A stretch of 64,000 bases of DNA from assembly GCA_020310875.1 (NCBI GenBank), contig CM035444.1:23599272-23663271 (forward strand), in the 5' to 3' direction. Position numbers and translations under genes: made by a program. The DNA comes from Ceratopteris richardii. Its lineage: Eukaryota; Streptophyta; Polypodiopsida; Polypodiales; Pteridaceae. How positions within the stretch are numbered: the first letter of the stretch is position 1; each line of letters opens with the position of its first letter. This document shows positions 11,845 to 24,873 of the stretch, piece after piece. The notes below the pieces were generated by a model. The model was given only the letters and a program-made list of their open reading frames with translations, searched no databases and was not told where the DNA came from.

Positions 11845-14579
11845 TGTTTGGGAACCCAATTTTGTAATTTCCCTTTTGGGTCTTGGATTAGAGCCTTGGG
11901 GACCTAAACTTACCAACTCTTGATGGTTAAAGAACGAAATGGTTGAGCTTTCCTTGATTTTCTTCTTGTACATGGTTGAGGAGTGGATGTAACCTTCTCT
12001 TGATTGGATGAGGTGTCTAAAATTTCCATTGAAGGTTGTTGCATCTTGATTTACATCTCCTCTCTTGGTGATTGAGAATGGTCCTCACGTTCATTCTTAA
12101 TAGACATTTCATCAAATGACTTTGTTTTCTAGGGTGTTCAAGAATGCATTTCATGAGATGAAATCAAGCAATTAGATATAGAGTACCATGCACATGCCCA
12201 TTATCCACCATTAAACATCCTAAAGAGTAACCAACTATTAGATAATGATTGCTTAACCAACTAGTCCTAAGCTTAGTTGCTCTTCCATGTCCTCTTCTTC
12301 AATGAATAAAAATTATCCTATGGAGAGTACCCCTTTTACATTCAAAAGTATTGTTTTTTCTCCTAATAATTCTAGCTCGCTTCCATTTATGCCACCTACA
12401 CAAACATTTGTTTGGTAGATGGCTTCCTACATAGACCATGCTAATTCAATATTAATCACATCATTAAATTCAATGGATTCTATGTGGGCTATCATTTTTG
12501 TTGAAAATTCTGGCCCTAACATGGCATATAGCCATGGATCCTAGTCCATTTGCCCATCATATATAACTCTCATGGTAAAAAATTTGTATGACAAGGTTGA
12601 TGAGATGCGATTGAAAATTGCTTGCATAAGTAGCTTATGATGAAGGATCATTTACCTAGCTTCTTCTTAAGATTCTTCATAATTGTTTCTTCTTGAATCT
12701 TTCTATTCTTAAAAAATTGTATTCTTGCCAACATATCATCTATCAAGGGCTCTAGGTACCTCTTGATACCACATCCACCAATGTAATTGGGCAAGTTTTC
12801 CCCTTCCAAAGTTGCATTTTGCATCACATCTCTTGTGGAGACTTTTTTTAATGAAAAATGATCCATGTCTTCTCTTTTGAAGCCTTTTGGCATTTTTTTT
12901 AGGTATATATACGAAAACAAAGTAAACTTCTTGTAAAGTTTTATCCTTAACATGCACTTCACAATAGGCTTTCTATCTCTATTTAGCACCAAACTCAGGG
13001 AGCTCCTTCAAAGTAGCTTGCTTGATGAGGTTGGCAAGTTAATTGATAGTCAAACACTGGGTCATAATTTTATCATGTGGAGCTGGAGACTCCGAAGGAA
13101 GCTGTGTGGATGATTGCTCTTCTCCGTGTGGGCTGCTTGAACGTATATTTGTCTATGGGTACATGGTTTTGATCCCTCGAGAGATACTTCTTCAACATTC
13201 ATCCCTCCAAAAGCATGTGGCTTTCTTATGATAACGTGCTTTCTTGGCCTTCATCATGAGTATCTTCCTCTAATACCTCAGATTGGTGGATCACTTGGCA
13301 CTTTTTTAGAGATTCCACAATCAATGGCCTTGAGTGTGGCTAAGGCTATGGGTCTTCCATCTATTAGGATCCTCATTTTTATCCTACACAATTTTCATCA
13401 AAGGTTGAGCTTCTGCACCTTTCTAATGATTGGCTGATTTAGAGGTTCAAGTACCCTGCCCTTCTGAATTAGTGTTTTGCTTGTCGATGGGTTGTTCACC
13501 TTGCAAAGGCATTCCCTCATAAACCAGACACCAGAACATACATCTTTCTTGATAGGCGGCACATCAGTCCCCCTCGTAGGTGCCCCAACCTTCCTCCCTC
13601 TCTCCGACTCCCCCAAGCTCTTCGCCGCCAGAAGAGGGTGGATGATGGAATCACCGAGATGCCCCTGGCTACTCTAATTGATTTTTCCTCATCCTGATGG
13701 AAGTAGCTTAAGTGGTGGCAATAGGTGGCTAGTAGCATTGGCCAATGGTTCGTCAAGTTTTTTTCCCATGGGGAACCGGTTCAACGCCCTTTAGCAGGAT
13801 TTACCTATTACCTCTAGTGTTGAGCCATAGCGAGAACCCCTCGCTTTTGATTTTGTTCCTTCAGCATCCTCTCTTGAGCCTTCTACCACTCCATGGCCCC
13901 ATTACCCACCTAGTGTTGCCCCCTAGTCTCGATGATCATTCGATAGTGATTTCTTAGTGAATCGGGTGGCCCAAGAGGGATGTTCAACTCCGAGATCCCC
14001 TATTTCAATTTGTACTTCTCCCTTGATTGCTATTCCACCTACACTTGCGAGTTTTGATTATCACTTGTGGGGAGAGCGTTTTGGCTATGAGTTCTTGCAA
14101 TTCTTTCGAGTGCAGGAGGACTAGGTCTCTTTTCCCATTCAATTCTATGTAGTGGCTCTTGCTTCTTGTAGCCAAACTACTATGGAGTTGGTAGTTCCTT
14201 TTTCTTTTCCCCTTTGTGGAGCCGTGCTGCATAACTGGTCTCTATGGGAGGCACTACAATTTGTTCATGCCTTGGTTATTGAGTTCTCCCATCACCTTAG
14301 TGAGCTTGATCATGCTAACCCTTTATCAGAGCCTGGAATGAGCACAATTTCTTTTTATCCATGGCCCTCAAGAGAGTTAGCTCATTTTGTAAGTGGTTTC
14401 GAACACTCATATTGCACCTTTCTATATGTATTTTCTTGAGGAGATGCTTAGCCATGAGCAAGCTCTAGAGATGGGAGAGTCCACTTGGTTTAGTATTTGT
14501 CAGATTCTTACTAAGCAATTGGCTTCTTATCAAGGACATGTGAATTGAGATTATTCCCCATCCAAACTCACTGTACAAG
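11845..14579. other. DNA between the two ~190-bp repeats, unassigned
   Basis: No retrotransposon domain is visible. Short open stretches exist: 12,648-12,992 minus (114 aa, Lys-rich), and 13,745-13,957 and 14,152-14,439 plus. None contains a motif I recognise. 13,400-14,450 is somewhat richer in GC than its surroundings and reads on the plus strand as a series of open pieces broken by stops, so it may be a decayed ORF of unknown origin. If the flanking repeats are LTRs, this would be the interior of a non-autonomous element. Confidence 0.35.
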
Positions 14580-14771
14580 TGTTTTCTATTCTATTTGGAA
14601 ATTTGTTTGGCATCAAAATCCATTCAGTTGGTTGCGTTGCCATCTTTTTTTGCTTTTATTTTTTATGTGGATCGGATTTAGCTTTCTTCATGGGGGTGGC
14701 TTAGTGTCCTAGCGTGGTGTATGCACTTGGGTCTAGTGGGTGAAATCACAAGGTGATAGGTACATGTAGCA
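14580..14771. repeat. Right ~190-bp TG...CA direct repeat
   Basis: Partner of 11,655-11,844. Immediately to the right, at 14,775, begins the truncated Copia-3 integrase C-terminal region, so this repeat end coincides with the place where Copia-3 coding sequence stops. Confidence 0.6.
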
Positions 14772-14774
14772 TAT

Positions 14775-16800
14775 AAATATACACCTATATGACTTTGGGT
14801 CTAACTTGTGTCTCAATTCTTGAGGTATGTGAACATAAAACACACAACCAAATACCTTGAGATGTGAAAGGTTGGCTTTCTTACCAAACCAAGATTCATA
14901 AGGTGTGAGTCCATGTACTAATAAGGTTGGACACCTATTCATAATGTATGTGGATGTATTTGCATCAAGCCCATTAAGAATCACGAAGATTCATTTCATT
15001 TAACATAGCTCTAGCCACTTTTTCTATATATCTATTCTTCCTCTCTACCACCCCATTTTGTTGATATGATCTGAGGGTCTTTATATATTTCCTTGTCTCC
15101 TTCTCTAGTAGGTTTTTGAACTTCTTGAAGTGCTAAAACACCTATGACTTTGTCTTCATGAAATACATCCAAACAAACCTTGACAAAATATCTATTGTCT
15201 CCAATGGACGGCTCCCTTGTAGGACCCCATACATCTATGTGCATGAGATTCAACACTTCAATGCTCACATGTGCTCCCTTCTTGAAGGTCAATCTACTTT
15301 GTTTCCCTAAATCATGGCACAAATGTTGCATATTTTCAGATTTAAGATTAAGTAGGACCACTCACCAAGTTGCTTTGCATGTCCTTCATTCTTTGTAAGC
15401 TTATGTGGCCAATTATTTTATGCGACAAGTTGATCTCTACAATCTGTTTTTCCCAAATGACAAGTAGACAATGTGAGGGGTTGATGGCTTCACCTCCATG
15501 ATTCCTTCTTTTTTCTATGAGCTTGTAGTTCTTAATGGGTCCTTCAGCAAAGCATCCTTGATTATTGAGCCTCACCTCATAACCTCTTTCACCCATTTGA
15601 CCTACTCAGACCAAGTTATTGGTGATTGTTGGCACATGCAACACATCTTTCAACACCTTGTAGCTTTGAGATACGTTAAATGGAACATCTCCCACATGTG
15701 TAATCTTGTGCTCAGTATCATCCCTTGTCTCTACAAGCCCTTGAGTGGCAGGTGAGTATAAGTTGAAGAGGAAATCTTTATTGCAACTCATATGGTTTCT
15801 ACAACCTTTGTCTATGTACCATGTAAAATCTAAATTGACTCTTTCACTTGAACCATAGATCATAAGCAGGTTCTTAGTTTTTGAATTTGTTGAAGTACTA
15901 GAATAATTACCTTGGTTATTTTTGTATCCTTGATTGCCTCCTCCATTGGACCAACAATCTCTTGCATAATAGGTCAGTTTTCCACATTTGTAAAATTCTC
16001 CATTTGATCCTTCTCTTCCATGTGACCTTCCTCCTCTTCCTTTGCTCTTTCCTCTTCCTATTGATCTATAGATTTGCTTGGAGGCTTTTTGTTTTCTAGA
16101 GCTTGAGTTTTTCTTCCTCTCCCTCTAGTTTTAGAGTTTTTTCCACTTCTTTTGCCTTTGCCTCTACCTACATAGAAAAGTTATGCTTGGCTGCCCTTTG
16201 ATTGTGAACCTCCTTGGTTCATCTCCTTGGTCACCATCAATGTGACTAATTGATCAAATTCTAGTAGGGAATTCCTCACATGCACTGATGTGCTAAATGA
16301 TTTCCACCTTTAATCCTTTCTCAATCCATTGAAAGTGTGAGCAACAATAGCATCATCTTTCATTGGGCTCCCAGTTGATCCTAGGGAATCTGCAACCTCC
16401 TTAACCTTCAAAATGTGCTCATTAATATTAGTGCTTGGTGCTTTCATAAGATTGTTTAGCTCATTCTTGAGATGAATCTTCCTTGCCTTGGTCAATGAAG
16501 ATTACAATCTCATGTGTCCAAGTCTTGTATATGCCCTATGAAGCTATTTCTTATGTATTGGGATAGAATTAATTGATTACCCTATCCCTTTGTGTCCATT
16601 CATTAAGTGTCTTGACCCCTACTTCAAGTGATGGATCATGTACATGAGGCTTTGGCTCTCTGCGAATCATTAATCCCCACAATCCTTTGCCCATAATGTA
16701 GTTGCTAACTCTAAATTTCCATGGTTGATAGTTACCTTTCTCTAACTTCTCCATTTGTGCAATACACTCAGCCATATTGAGCTCTAACATGCTCCTTTAT
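14775..16800 (-). pseudogene. Copia-3 gag-protease-integrase remnant
   Basis: Minus-strand fragments in order: gag 16,790-16,569 (EKGNYQPWKFRVSNY) and 16,495-16,310; a knuckle near 15,990 (FYKCGKLTYYARDCW, with first Cys and His replaced by Tyr); protease/GAG-pre-integrase 15,863-15,606 (WYIDKGCRNHMSC) and 15,596-15,348; integrase 15,361-15,032 (MHIDVWGPT, with one catalytic Asp); and the integrase C-terminal part 14,984-14,790 (TPYESWFGKK, LKVFGC). This is Ty1/Copia order. RT and RNase H are missing because the copy stops at the repeat at 14,771. Frames are broken between every fragment. No LTR or primer site was found on the gag side. Confidence 0.8.
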
Positions 16801-17399
16801 CTTGTCCTCAAATGCATGTATGCTTTAGAAGATATTTATGTTACCTTTTGATATCTCCTCCCTTGCTAACCTCGAATAATTGAGGTCTTGATTGATGTAT
16901 CCCCCTTTTGATACCTTCTTGCTTTGATAAGTCCTCCTCGTTCTTCCACTAGTTATTTTGATCCCTCTAAGTCCTCAATATGATGTCCATTGATGCCTAC
17001 AAGTCTCCAAAATGCTATAATACTAGTGATGGCAAAGGATTCTAACACCCAAATGCAACTATGGAAGATGGTTCCCTCCATTAGGCCCACACACAATGAT
17101 ATATGCTCACTCTTCTAGATTTTTCTCGCAATTGTATAGAGCCTTAGAATGAAAATTTACAAGATTAAACTAGACCCTAAGAGCTATTTTACGAGATCTG
17201 GATCAAATCAAATGGATGCCCCATCCGTGAGAATCATCCATGACAAGATATAAGGGTATCTATCTTCAACCTTTTCTACCTATGTGTAGAGATATAAATA
17301 AACACACCTGGTGGTTTCTCACAATTCACTTAGTATAAAAACTTGAAACTTAAAAATACTTTGGGGCACTACATGAGAGACCAAATGAAGCTTTAAATC
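16801..17399. other. Intergenic, no gene seen
   Basis: Lies between the Copia-3 gag start and the Copia-2 5' LTR. It may contain the decayed Copia-3 leader and LTR, but no tRNA-Met primer complement or LTR end could be identified. Confidence 0.4.
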
Positions 17400-17628
17400 T
17401 ATTGATATATTTCGATAGTGATGTTTGTCAACACACTTATGACCTTCAGGCAACTTTTTTCCCTCTTTGGGAAGTTTTTCCCCCCGTCTTGTATATATGC
17501 CTATAACCCTAACGGGTCATTTATTCTTGAATATTCACTTGGTAATTCATTCATTGTTGTGTTGTGATCCAATATTCTTCTTCTTCCTCATGCTATTCAT
17601 GTGGTTCCATAGACCTTGAACTTCAACA
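17400..17628 (+). repeat. Copia-2 5' LTR (229 bp)
   Basis: Begins TATTGATATATTT (the family has TGTTGATATATTT) and ends CTTCAACA. It is clearly related to the Copia-1 LTR at 33,481-33,711 and to its own 3' LTR, but visibly more diverged than the 3' LTR is from Copia-1. Confidence 0.85.
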
Positions 17629-17630
17629 AT

Positions 17631-17645
17631 TGGTATCAGAGCAGG
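17631..17645 (+). other. Copia-2 primer binding site (tRNA-iMet)
   Basis: TGGTATCAGAGCAGG, two bases after the LTR; complementary to the 3' end of plant initiator tRNA-Met, the usual Copia primer. Confidence 0.9.
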
Positions 17646-17982
17646 TCAATGCTTAATCTAGGGCATCGTGAACACCCCTCTCGAAACAGTTTTAAACTCA
17701 CAAAAAAATTGATGAGCATACTCAAGCCAATTAAGAGTGCAAAACTGATTCACTTTATGGCATCAAAATTTTGATATGATTTCATTTCGACCTCTAAATG
17801 CACTATCATAGCACCTACGTAAGCAATTTCATCCTTTCCTGCCAAACATATATATAGGTTTTGATTGGCCGATATAACTTCCTCAAAGTCTATTATAGTT
17901 CAGTAGAGCTTGATAGGGTAGTTCTACCCAAATTTTCTAGATACAATCATTTTTCTACATCAAGGTATTTTAGTTACTGGCC

Positions 17983-19535
17983 ATGGCTGAAAGCAATGAT
18001 GTATTTTGTATGTTGGTTGTTGAGGACAAGTTGGATAGTATCCATTATGGGCATATATGATGCATCATGTATTGGTAGAAAAAGGGCTATGGAATATTGT
18101 GTAGGGCATTGAAAAATGCCCTACTGGTGATGCAGATGGCATTGAAGATGATGATCTTTAGATTCTTGTTACTATTGCACCTATTGTAGAGCAACTTCCA
18201 TAGGATGGTAGAGATGTTGAGGCACATACATTGATAACCTTTTCTATCAAACATGCCATTATCTCTCATGTTCCCTCTTGCAAAATAGTAAAGGATGCTT
18301 GGGACATTACACTTACCACTTTATACTAGGCAAGAAATGAAACTCCTAGTGCTTACCTCTGAAAAATACTTGGGGAGTGAGCATATTAATGAAGGAGATT
18401 CTATGGATAGTTTTTTGACAAAGATCAAATATTTGAAGGAGCAATTGATTTCTACAGATGAAGTTTTACTAGATAGTTCACTTGTGGAGACTGTTCTTAA
18501 TGGTCTTCCATATTCATATCAAAGTTTTTCTTCTACTCTTTGATTGATGATGAAGGGCAATCCAAGTGCCTTAACATTTGAGGATATCTCTATTTTGTTG
18601 CAGGCAGATCAGTCCAAGTAGAACAGGTCTATTATGCGTATGGCAAATCAAGTCTTCTTAGCTAGTTAGAAGGGCAAACGTAAATGGAACTCACCTACCA
18701 GTAAGTAGAAATCTGCTTATGCGGCATAAGTGAAGAAGGAAGACAAAGATGAGAAGTAAACAAAAAAGCACAAATAGTTTTTGCAAATAGTGTAAAGGAA
18801 ATGATCATGTCATAAAGAGTTTTTGAAAACTCGCTGCAAAAGAGATAAAGAAGAAAGAGGTTGGAATGGTTGTTGTAGAGGCCTCTACACCTAAAATAGA
18901 GTCTGCTAATCTTGTGTAGAATGAAAAGTTGGCATTTACTATTGAATGCAACTATGACCCATCTTCCCATGAGCATTGTATGTCTATAGGAGACTCAAAT
19001 GTTTGGTATTTCGATAATGGGGCAACCAAACATATTACCTCACATTGTGGCTTCTTTAGTTCACTTGAGCCTACCCCTATAGGAAATACTATCACATACA
19101 CTAACAACTCCTCTTATCCTATAATGGGAGTTAGTAAGATCATTCTAACTATTTTTTATGGTAGTTCTTTCACATCATCAGATGCTTTGTTTGTGTCAGG
19201 GATCCATAAAAATATGTTATCACCTTTAGCATTAGCCAAGATCAACTTGGTTATCAAATTCGTTGATGACAGAGGTACAGTTCATGATTTTTCAAATGTC
19301 TGTTATTATTGCTTATGGTATTTTATGTCATGGGTTGTATAAGCTCATAGACTATGCAAAATCCGTGAATGATTCAACATGTGTAGTACAAGATTCTCAG
19401 GCTATCTCATATACAAGCTTTGGCATGCACACTTTGATCATCTAAATTACGCTAGTTTGCTACACCTGCAGAAATTTGAAATGGTGTCCTCTCTACCCAA
19501 ACTTGAGGCACCTTGTGAACATGTATCTAAAGGCC
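17983..19535 (+). pseudogene. Copia-2 gag, protease and start of GAG-pre-integrase
   Basis: Starts at the ATG corresponding to the Copia-1 gag start at 34,067. Open pieces include 18,295-18,543 (gag helical region) and 18,929-19,342, which holds the protease active-site region WYFDNGATKHIT, with Asn where Copia-1 has Ser. Several TAG/TAA codons interrupt the frame. Similarity to Copia-1 ends near 19,535 within the HHCC/GAG-pre-integrase region. Confidence 0.8.
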
Positions 19536-21869
19536 AATATATCCCTTGAGAGCAATCTAGTGGCTAGCATCTAGAGCAGTAGGTGATAACAAAAATCAAG
19601 ACCATGTCAAAAGTGAAGGAAAGTAAACAAAGGCAGAGGAGATAAAAGGAAACAAAGAAGAAGGAAGGAGAAGGAGGAGGAAAAGAGTGAAGGAGGGAAG
19701 AGTAGTGAGTGCAGCATGAAAATATCATTCCATTAATTGTTTCGTAGACTATTCTCTGGCATGGAAACGTGCACTATTACCTACCTTGCTAGTTGCATAC
19801 ATTTGTTTTCAATTATTACCAATTAATTCATATACAAAATTTTAACCCCTTAGGGCAACTCCATCAGTTCTCACTTGAACCTTTAAGTTCTAACTCCGAA
19901 CTTGTGTTTTAAACACATCCGGCATCACCAATCAATTTATTTTTGACTTGGTGATCTGATCTATATGCAAGCTTAAGAGCTTTTATCTTAACAAATAAAA
20001 CCTTTTGCACTCATTCACAATATATGATCAATGTTGTTCTAAGAGTACTGCACCATAGCTTGTGTGCTCTATGTTTTAGTGTGTAATCTTCATGCATTTA
20101 TGATACTTTTTCTTATCATTGTAGTTTCAAAGTATCACAATACCTCTAAACTGCACGATTACACATTCATGATACAAAGTGTTTGGCATAGTTTGCAGAG
20201 AAGAGTCAGGAGTTGTTTGTCGGAATTCACCTGATTGCATTCTAACCTATAGGAGACCATTTCATGCTCATGTCATTGCCTTTCATTTTGAATTGAGAAT
20301 TGCTATTGCAAATTCCTAGAAATTGAACCCTCTTTGTTCATGATAAGTTGAGTAGGCTAAAAGAATAAAAATATCAAATTAAAAAGAGCCTTCAAAGGAA
20401 ATTTGTTGAATGATAGTGATAGCTTATCTATTGTTTCTTGCTCATTCAAGGACTTGTGCAAACACTTCCCCTTTAAACTCAAAAAGGTCAAAGGGAAATT
20501 CTCTGGAAATGCCAACTAATCTCTCAAAATTCCACCTAGACACCCAAGGTATCCTAATGTTTTAGGCTTGACAGGTTCTATGCGTCTATAGATCTTATCT
20601 CTAGATACCATGAAAACAAGATGACCATATGCAAGGAGATCAAGTTTTTAAGTCATTACACAATTAGCATTACCCTTTTCCTCTTGATTCTTAGAGCTAT
20701 ACCCACTTGGTTCCAAATTGATCCCTCCCTATCTTATCCTTCATCCATACAAAATTGAAGTGCATTTGGATTATGGCATTCAACTTGGGCACTTTGTCTC
20801 CCCATAATTGGGTAGAAACAATTCAAGCCAACAGGGAGATTCTCTTAATGGTTAAGAAAGAAAGATCAAGAATTTAAAAAGAGGAAAGAGGCAAAACTTT
20901 TATCATGGTTGAAAAGCTTGGAAAGCAAGTGAATGATGGGAGATTGGACCTTCAACCTGAATTCACTTCACTTAGAATAGTAAAACAATTAAAAAAAGAG
21001 TGGAAGTGTCAATATCTTAAGCTTATGTTTGGAGAGTGATGGCTAAGAAAGGTTGATAGGCCTTCAATCTTGTTACAATAGAGCAAAGTAAAGATTTCAT
21101 CCCAATGATGGTTCTTGATGTGGCTTGGATCAAGAGAATCAAGAACTAATTCTAGATCATTTCCGATGAATCCCCTTGGAGCAAGATGTCCTCCCGTATC
21201 AAAGAAACAAATATATGGACCACATTTTTTAGAGAGAGAAGAAGGTAGTTCCTCAAAAAGTTGGAAAGCTCCCCAATTCACTTGGCAACAAGATGAAGTT
21301 TGAAGAGGCAATCGATGACTCATGTGATAAAATGCTTTTCAATGCTGAGATGACCTCCAAATGCTCAATCTTCTATGCACACAACTCTCATATAAGAATG
21401 GCCCATATCCCCTATAAATACAAGTGTACCTCACCTACTTAAGATTGGGGATAACACTATTTAAGTCACATGACTTTAATATTTTATTTTTATGATAATT
21501 CTCTCATGAATGAGGGAATTTTTTATTTTCAAATTGCTAAATATTAAACCTTTTCATGATGTCATAAGCACGAAATTTTTATTGAAAACAACATCATATG
21601 TCAATTTTTATTAGATATGATGCAAAAATATGAGCATATGCTTGGATTCTAATGACAACTAGTTAAAGAAGTGCAAGAGAATTAAAGTGAGGTATAAAGA
21701 AATAGGATGATTCTATCATCTCCCTCATGTGGGATCCACTTGATTTTAAGCTTTTTGATCCTAAGAATCAACACCCTATGATGTTTAAAGGGGGGTACTA
21801 TTACAATTTCTTTATCTTTCTATCTAAGAAAGTTAGGAATTTTTCTATGGTCCATCTCTTGGAGTCTCT
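19536..21869. other. Foreign ~2.3-kb segment replacing Copia-2 integrase and half of RT
   Basis: Copia-1 has about 1.36 kb of integrase and RT here (35,690-37,050); Copia-2 instead has unrelated sequence. It includes a purine-rich tract (19,600-19,700), no convincing gene, a 104-aa minus-strand open stretch at 21,009-21,323 of unknown origin, and a part at ~21,700-21,840 that resembles the LINE tail at 25,490-25,620. Since the Copia-2 interval is missing rather than split, this is a replacement (deletion plus insertion), not a simple insertion. Confidence 0.55.
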
Positions 21870-23142
21870 TGTTGAATGACTACTGTTTGTAGCATCTGTG
21901 TACTTGCAGCTCATCGAATGTACATCAGTTGGACATTAAAATTGCATTCCTGAATGGTAACTTGCATGAACAAGTGTATTTTTTTCAGCCCAATGGCTTT
22001 GTGCAGACAGGGCATGAAAATCAGGTGTGCAAGTTAAGAAAGACGTTATATGGTTTGAAACAAGCACCACGTGCTTGCTATGAAAAGATACATGCCTATC
22101 TGATTGCACATGGTTTTGAGAACAGTCCAACTGAAAGCACCTTATATATTAAGTGTTGCTAATGATGTACTTCTGATCATTCTAGTGTATGTTGATGACA
22201 TGCTGCTCACTAGTCCTCATGAGAAGCATATTGCTGATTTTAAGGCTGATTTGCATGCCTCACTTGAGATGTCTGATTTGAGGCATTTGCATCATTATTT
22301 GGGCATTCAATTTATGCATGTTGAGGGTGGAATAGCTTTGTGTCAAATGAATTATATTGACACATTATTGCAACATTTTGGCCTTGAAGATTGTAGACCT
22401 ATTGCCACTCCTATGGAGACAGGTTTACGATTGAGTCTTCATGATGTTGGAGATGCATTTGATGATGTTCTCTATCAACAGGCTGTTGGATGCTTGATTT
22501 ACTATGTATTACTCCATCGTATGTTCAGTTTGCTATCTCACAAATGAGCAGGCTTATGCATTGCCCAGGTGTCAAGCATTAGTAGGTTGTTAAGCGCATC
22601 TTTCGCTACTTGTCTGGTACCGAGCTACTTGGGTTGTTTATCCCAAGGGGGGATCCCTACTGCTAGATTTGCATGCTTTTTCTGACTATAACTAGGCTGG
22701 TTGCTATGACACTCGTATGTCCACTAGTGGTTTTTGCTTCATGCTTGGTAGCTCATGCATATCTTGGCTAAGCAAGAAGCAGCCTACTATGGCCACTTCT
22801 AGTTGTGAGGTTGAGTATAGGGTAGATTTCATAGCGACTATTGAGTGTATATAGCTCAGATGCCTTATAGCTGATTTGGGTGTTGGTCAGTCTTCTGCCA
22901 CCACCATCTTCATTAACAGTCAGAGTGCATTGGCAGTTGCGAGGAATCCTATGTTCCATGCTCGCACTAAGCACATTGAGGCGCATTATCATTATGTTAG
23001 GGAGAGGTTCTTTGCTGGGAAGATCAGCTTGGCATATGTGCCCACACAAGGCAACATTGCAAACTTTTTTACGAAGGCTCTACTTAGGAAGAAGTTTGAA
23101 GCTTTCCGCAAAGCTTTGGGCTTACTTCCTTTTGTGGATTGA
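21870..23142 (+). pseudogene. Copia-2 RT C-terminal half and RNase H
   Basis: 21,929-22,162 encodes the segment [10 protein letters not shown] after the first catalytic block; 22,104-22,547 contains VYVDDMLL (catalytic YVDD intact) and the LHHYLGIQF block; 22,876-23,142 is the RNase H end (HARTKHIEAHYHYVRERF, then FTKAL). Frameshift near 22,160 and stops between 22,550 and 22,870. It ends with TGA at 23,140-23,142 as in Copia-1. Confidence 0.85.
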
Positions 23143-23202
23143 TTCCACATAGTCTTGGCACTACCTTATACATGATGCCAGCTCCTTGTTCACCGTATCA
23201 CT

Positions 23203-23445
23203 CCCAAGGGGGATTTGTTGATATATTTAGGTAGTGATGTGTGTGAACACACTAGGACCGCCTGGGTAAATTTTTCCCTCTTTAGAAGGTTTTTTCTCCC
23301 GACTTTTATATACACCTATAGCCCTAACAGGTTACTTATCTTTGTACATTCTAATGGTAATACATTCAATATTGTGTGTTGTGCTCTAAGCTTCTTCTTT
23401 TTCCTTGTGATGTTTGCATGCTTCCGCATACGTCTAACTCCAACA
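23203..23445 (+). repeat. Copia-2 polypurine tract and 3' LTR
   Basis: A purine tract with AAGGGGGAT (~23,205-23,213) precedes the LTR at 23,216-23,445 (230 bp, TGTTGATAT...CCAACA). The LTR resembles the Copia-1 5' LTR more closely than it does its own partner at 17,400-17,628. Confidence 0.85.
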
Positions 23446-23785
23446 TTCTATGGACACATTGCTTGAGACTCAGAATGTCTTCGATCTTATTACCATTGCT
23501 CCAAGTTGATTTTTTCTTGTAACTTACTTTTAATGACAATTTATTGACCTTGGCGTGTAACTAACTTTGAGTGATAATTACATGATTTTGGGTTACAATT
23601 GATTTTTAGTGATATTTAATTAGTTTTTGGTTTACAAAAATGACTTTTTGTGACCATTAGGTCGTTGAAATTCTGGTTTGTATGTTCTTACTTTGGCGTC
23701 CAACGATTAAATAATTTGAAGTTCAACGATTAAATTATGACACATATATATATTTTTTGTCAAGAGTAAGTTCTATCGAAGTTTA
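23446..23785. other. Intergenic, nothing recognised
   Basis: AT-rich, no coding or repeat signal beyond short internal similarities such as recurrent 'tttttagtga'-type words at 23,525-23,660. Confidence 0.4.
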
Positions 23786-23935
23786 ATCTCTCTTTTTTTT
23801 GAATTTATTGACAAAACAATTGTACAAATGAATGGGCATAATACCCGTGGGATCCTTGTATCCCACAAAGCAACAGTTAAGACTATCTGAAGATGATACA
23901 ATGACGAAAACCTGAAAGTGGTAAAAAAATTAGGT
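23786..23935 (-). mobile_element. LINE 3' end fragment
   Basis: A T-run (23,793-23,800) followed by sequence resembling 25,375-25,445, including 'gtgggatcc' and 'tcccacaaagca'. Read on the minus strand this is a LINE-type 3' untranslated tail ending in poly(A). No coding part is attached. Confidence 0.45.
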
Positions 23936-24870
23936 TTGGACTAATCTAAGATCCATTACATGTCAACCGTAACTAATAAGGTCTAACAGTTGTGTCCGCC
24001 TCAACAGACAAAAGCTCAAACCAATTGAACGTACACATTTCTTATGACGAGCCTTCTACATGTACTGATACCTCCAATTGCCCAAAATGTTTCATGCATC
24101 TCCCATGAGGTAACATATTTTGAACGATTCGGACTCTCATATCAAGAAAGATTTCAGCTTTTAGGTCGTGTCTAAGTTCCATGCACACAATGGATGCATT
24201 TCAAGTACTTTCCTCTTTTTTTTTGAAAGCAAGTATCATATAACCTAACTATCAGCCGCATGACATGCTTTGTGAGTGTCATTTGAGTGTTCCTTGTCAA
24301 GCTGAATCGCGGGTCCCATGGACATATTGTGCAATTCGTTCCTTCTCCCTATATACAATTCTTAAGTTTTTTTCCCCTTCTTGAGAAAAAAAAATATATA
24401 ATGAAGATGTTCCTCCTATGCATGTTCCATCATTTTATTGAAGAAAACTATGTAATGGCCATCCTGTGAGTTTTCTCATCCTCTACTCGAGCTGAAGAAT
24501 CTTCTTTGTGTGCGAAGTTCTATTTTCTATTTACTCCTCTTCCAGCTCTTGAGTGACTTGGAAATAGAAAAATTTAGTAAGATGACAATCCGTTCAAGTC
24601 ACCAACCACTCATCGGACATATCATCTTCTAGCCTAGCAAAAAAGGAAAAAAAGTGAGCTTACTTAGGGTCACCTTCCCTTCATGTGCCCCCCATGCTCC
24701 GGGTCCCTATCTCTTTTGCTTCATATTGTATATATTGATTCCATTCTCATAGCTAGCCTACATGCCGCAACCCCACGGCCAAAAAGGGTGCTCTAGCCAA
24801 TAGTTTTAAAATTGTAATGTTGACTCTAGCAAGTTCTACCTCACTCTAACAAGTTAGAACCATTTGTGCA
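23936..24870. other. Intergenic, no gene seen
   Basis: No open frame of interest, no terminal repeats and no recognised motif on either strand. Confidence 0.4.
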
Positions 24871-24873
24871 CAT

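Larger units (their letters stand above)
17400..23445 (+). mobile_element. Copia-2, old Ty1/Copia element interrupted by foreign DNA
   Basis: Bounded by two LTRs of the same family as Copia-1, with a tRNA-iMet primer site after the 5' LTR and a purine tract before the 3' LTR. Coding similarity to Copia-1 runs from gag to the GAG-pre-integrase, stops near 19,535, and resumes in the middle of RT near 21,870. Numerous stops make this older and more decayed than Copia-1. No target-site duplication is evident (aaatc versus ttcta). Confidence 0.85.

Noticed and set aside
14152..14439. 95-aa plus-strand ORF as a host gene
   Set aside because: No motif, no splice structure, and in-frame stops just outside; could not be assigned to any family.
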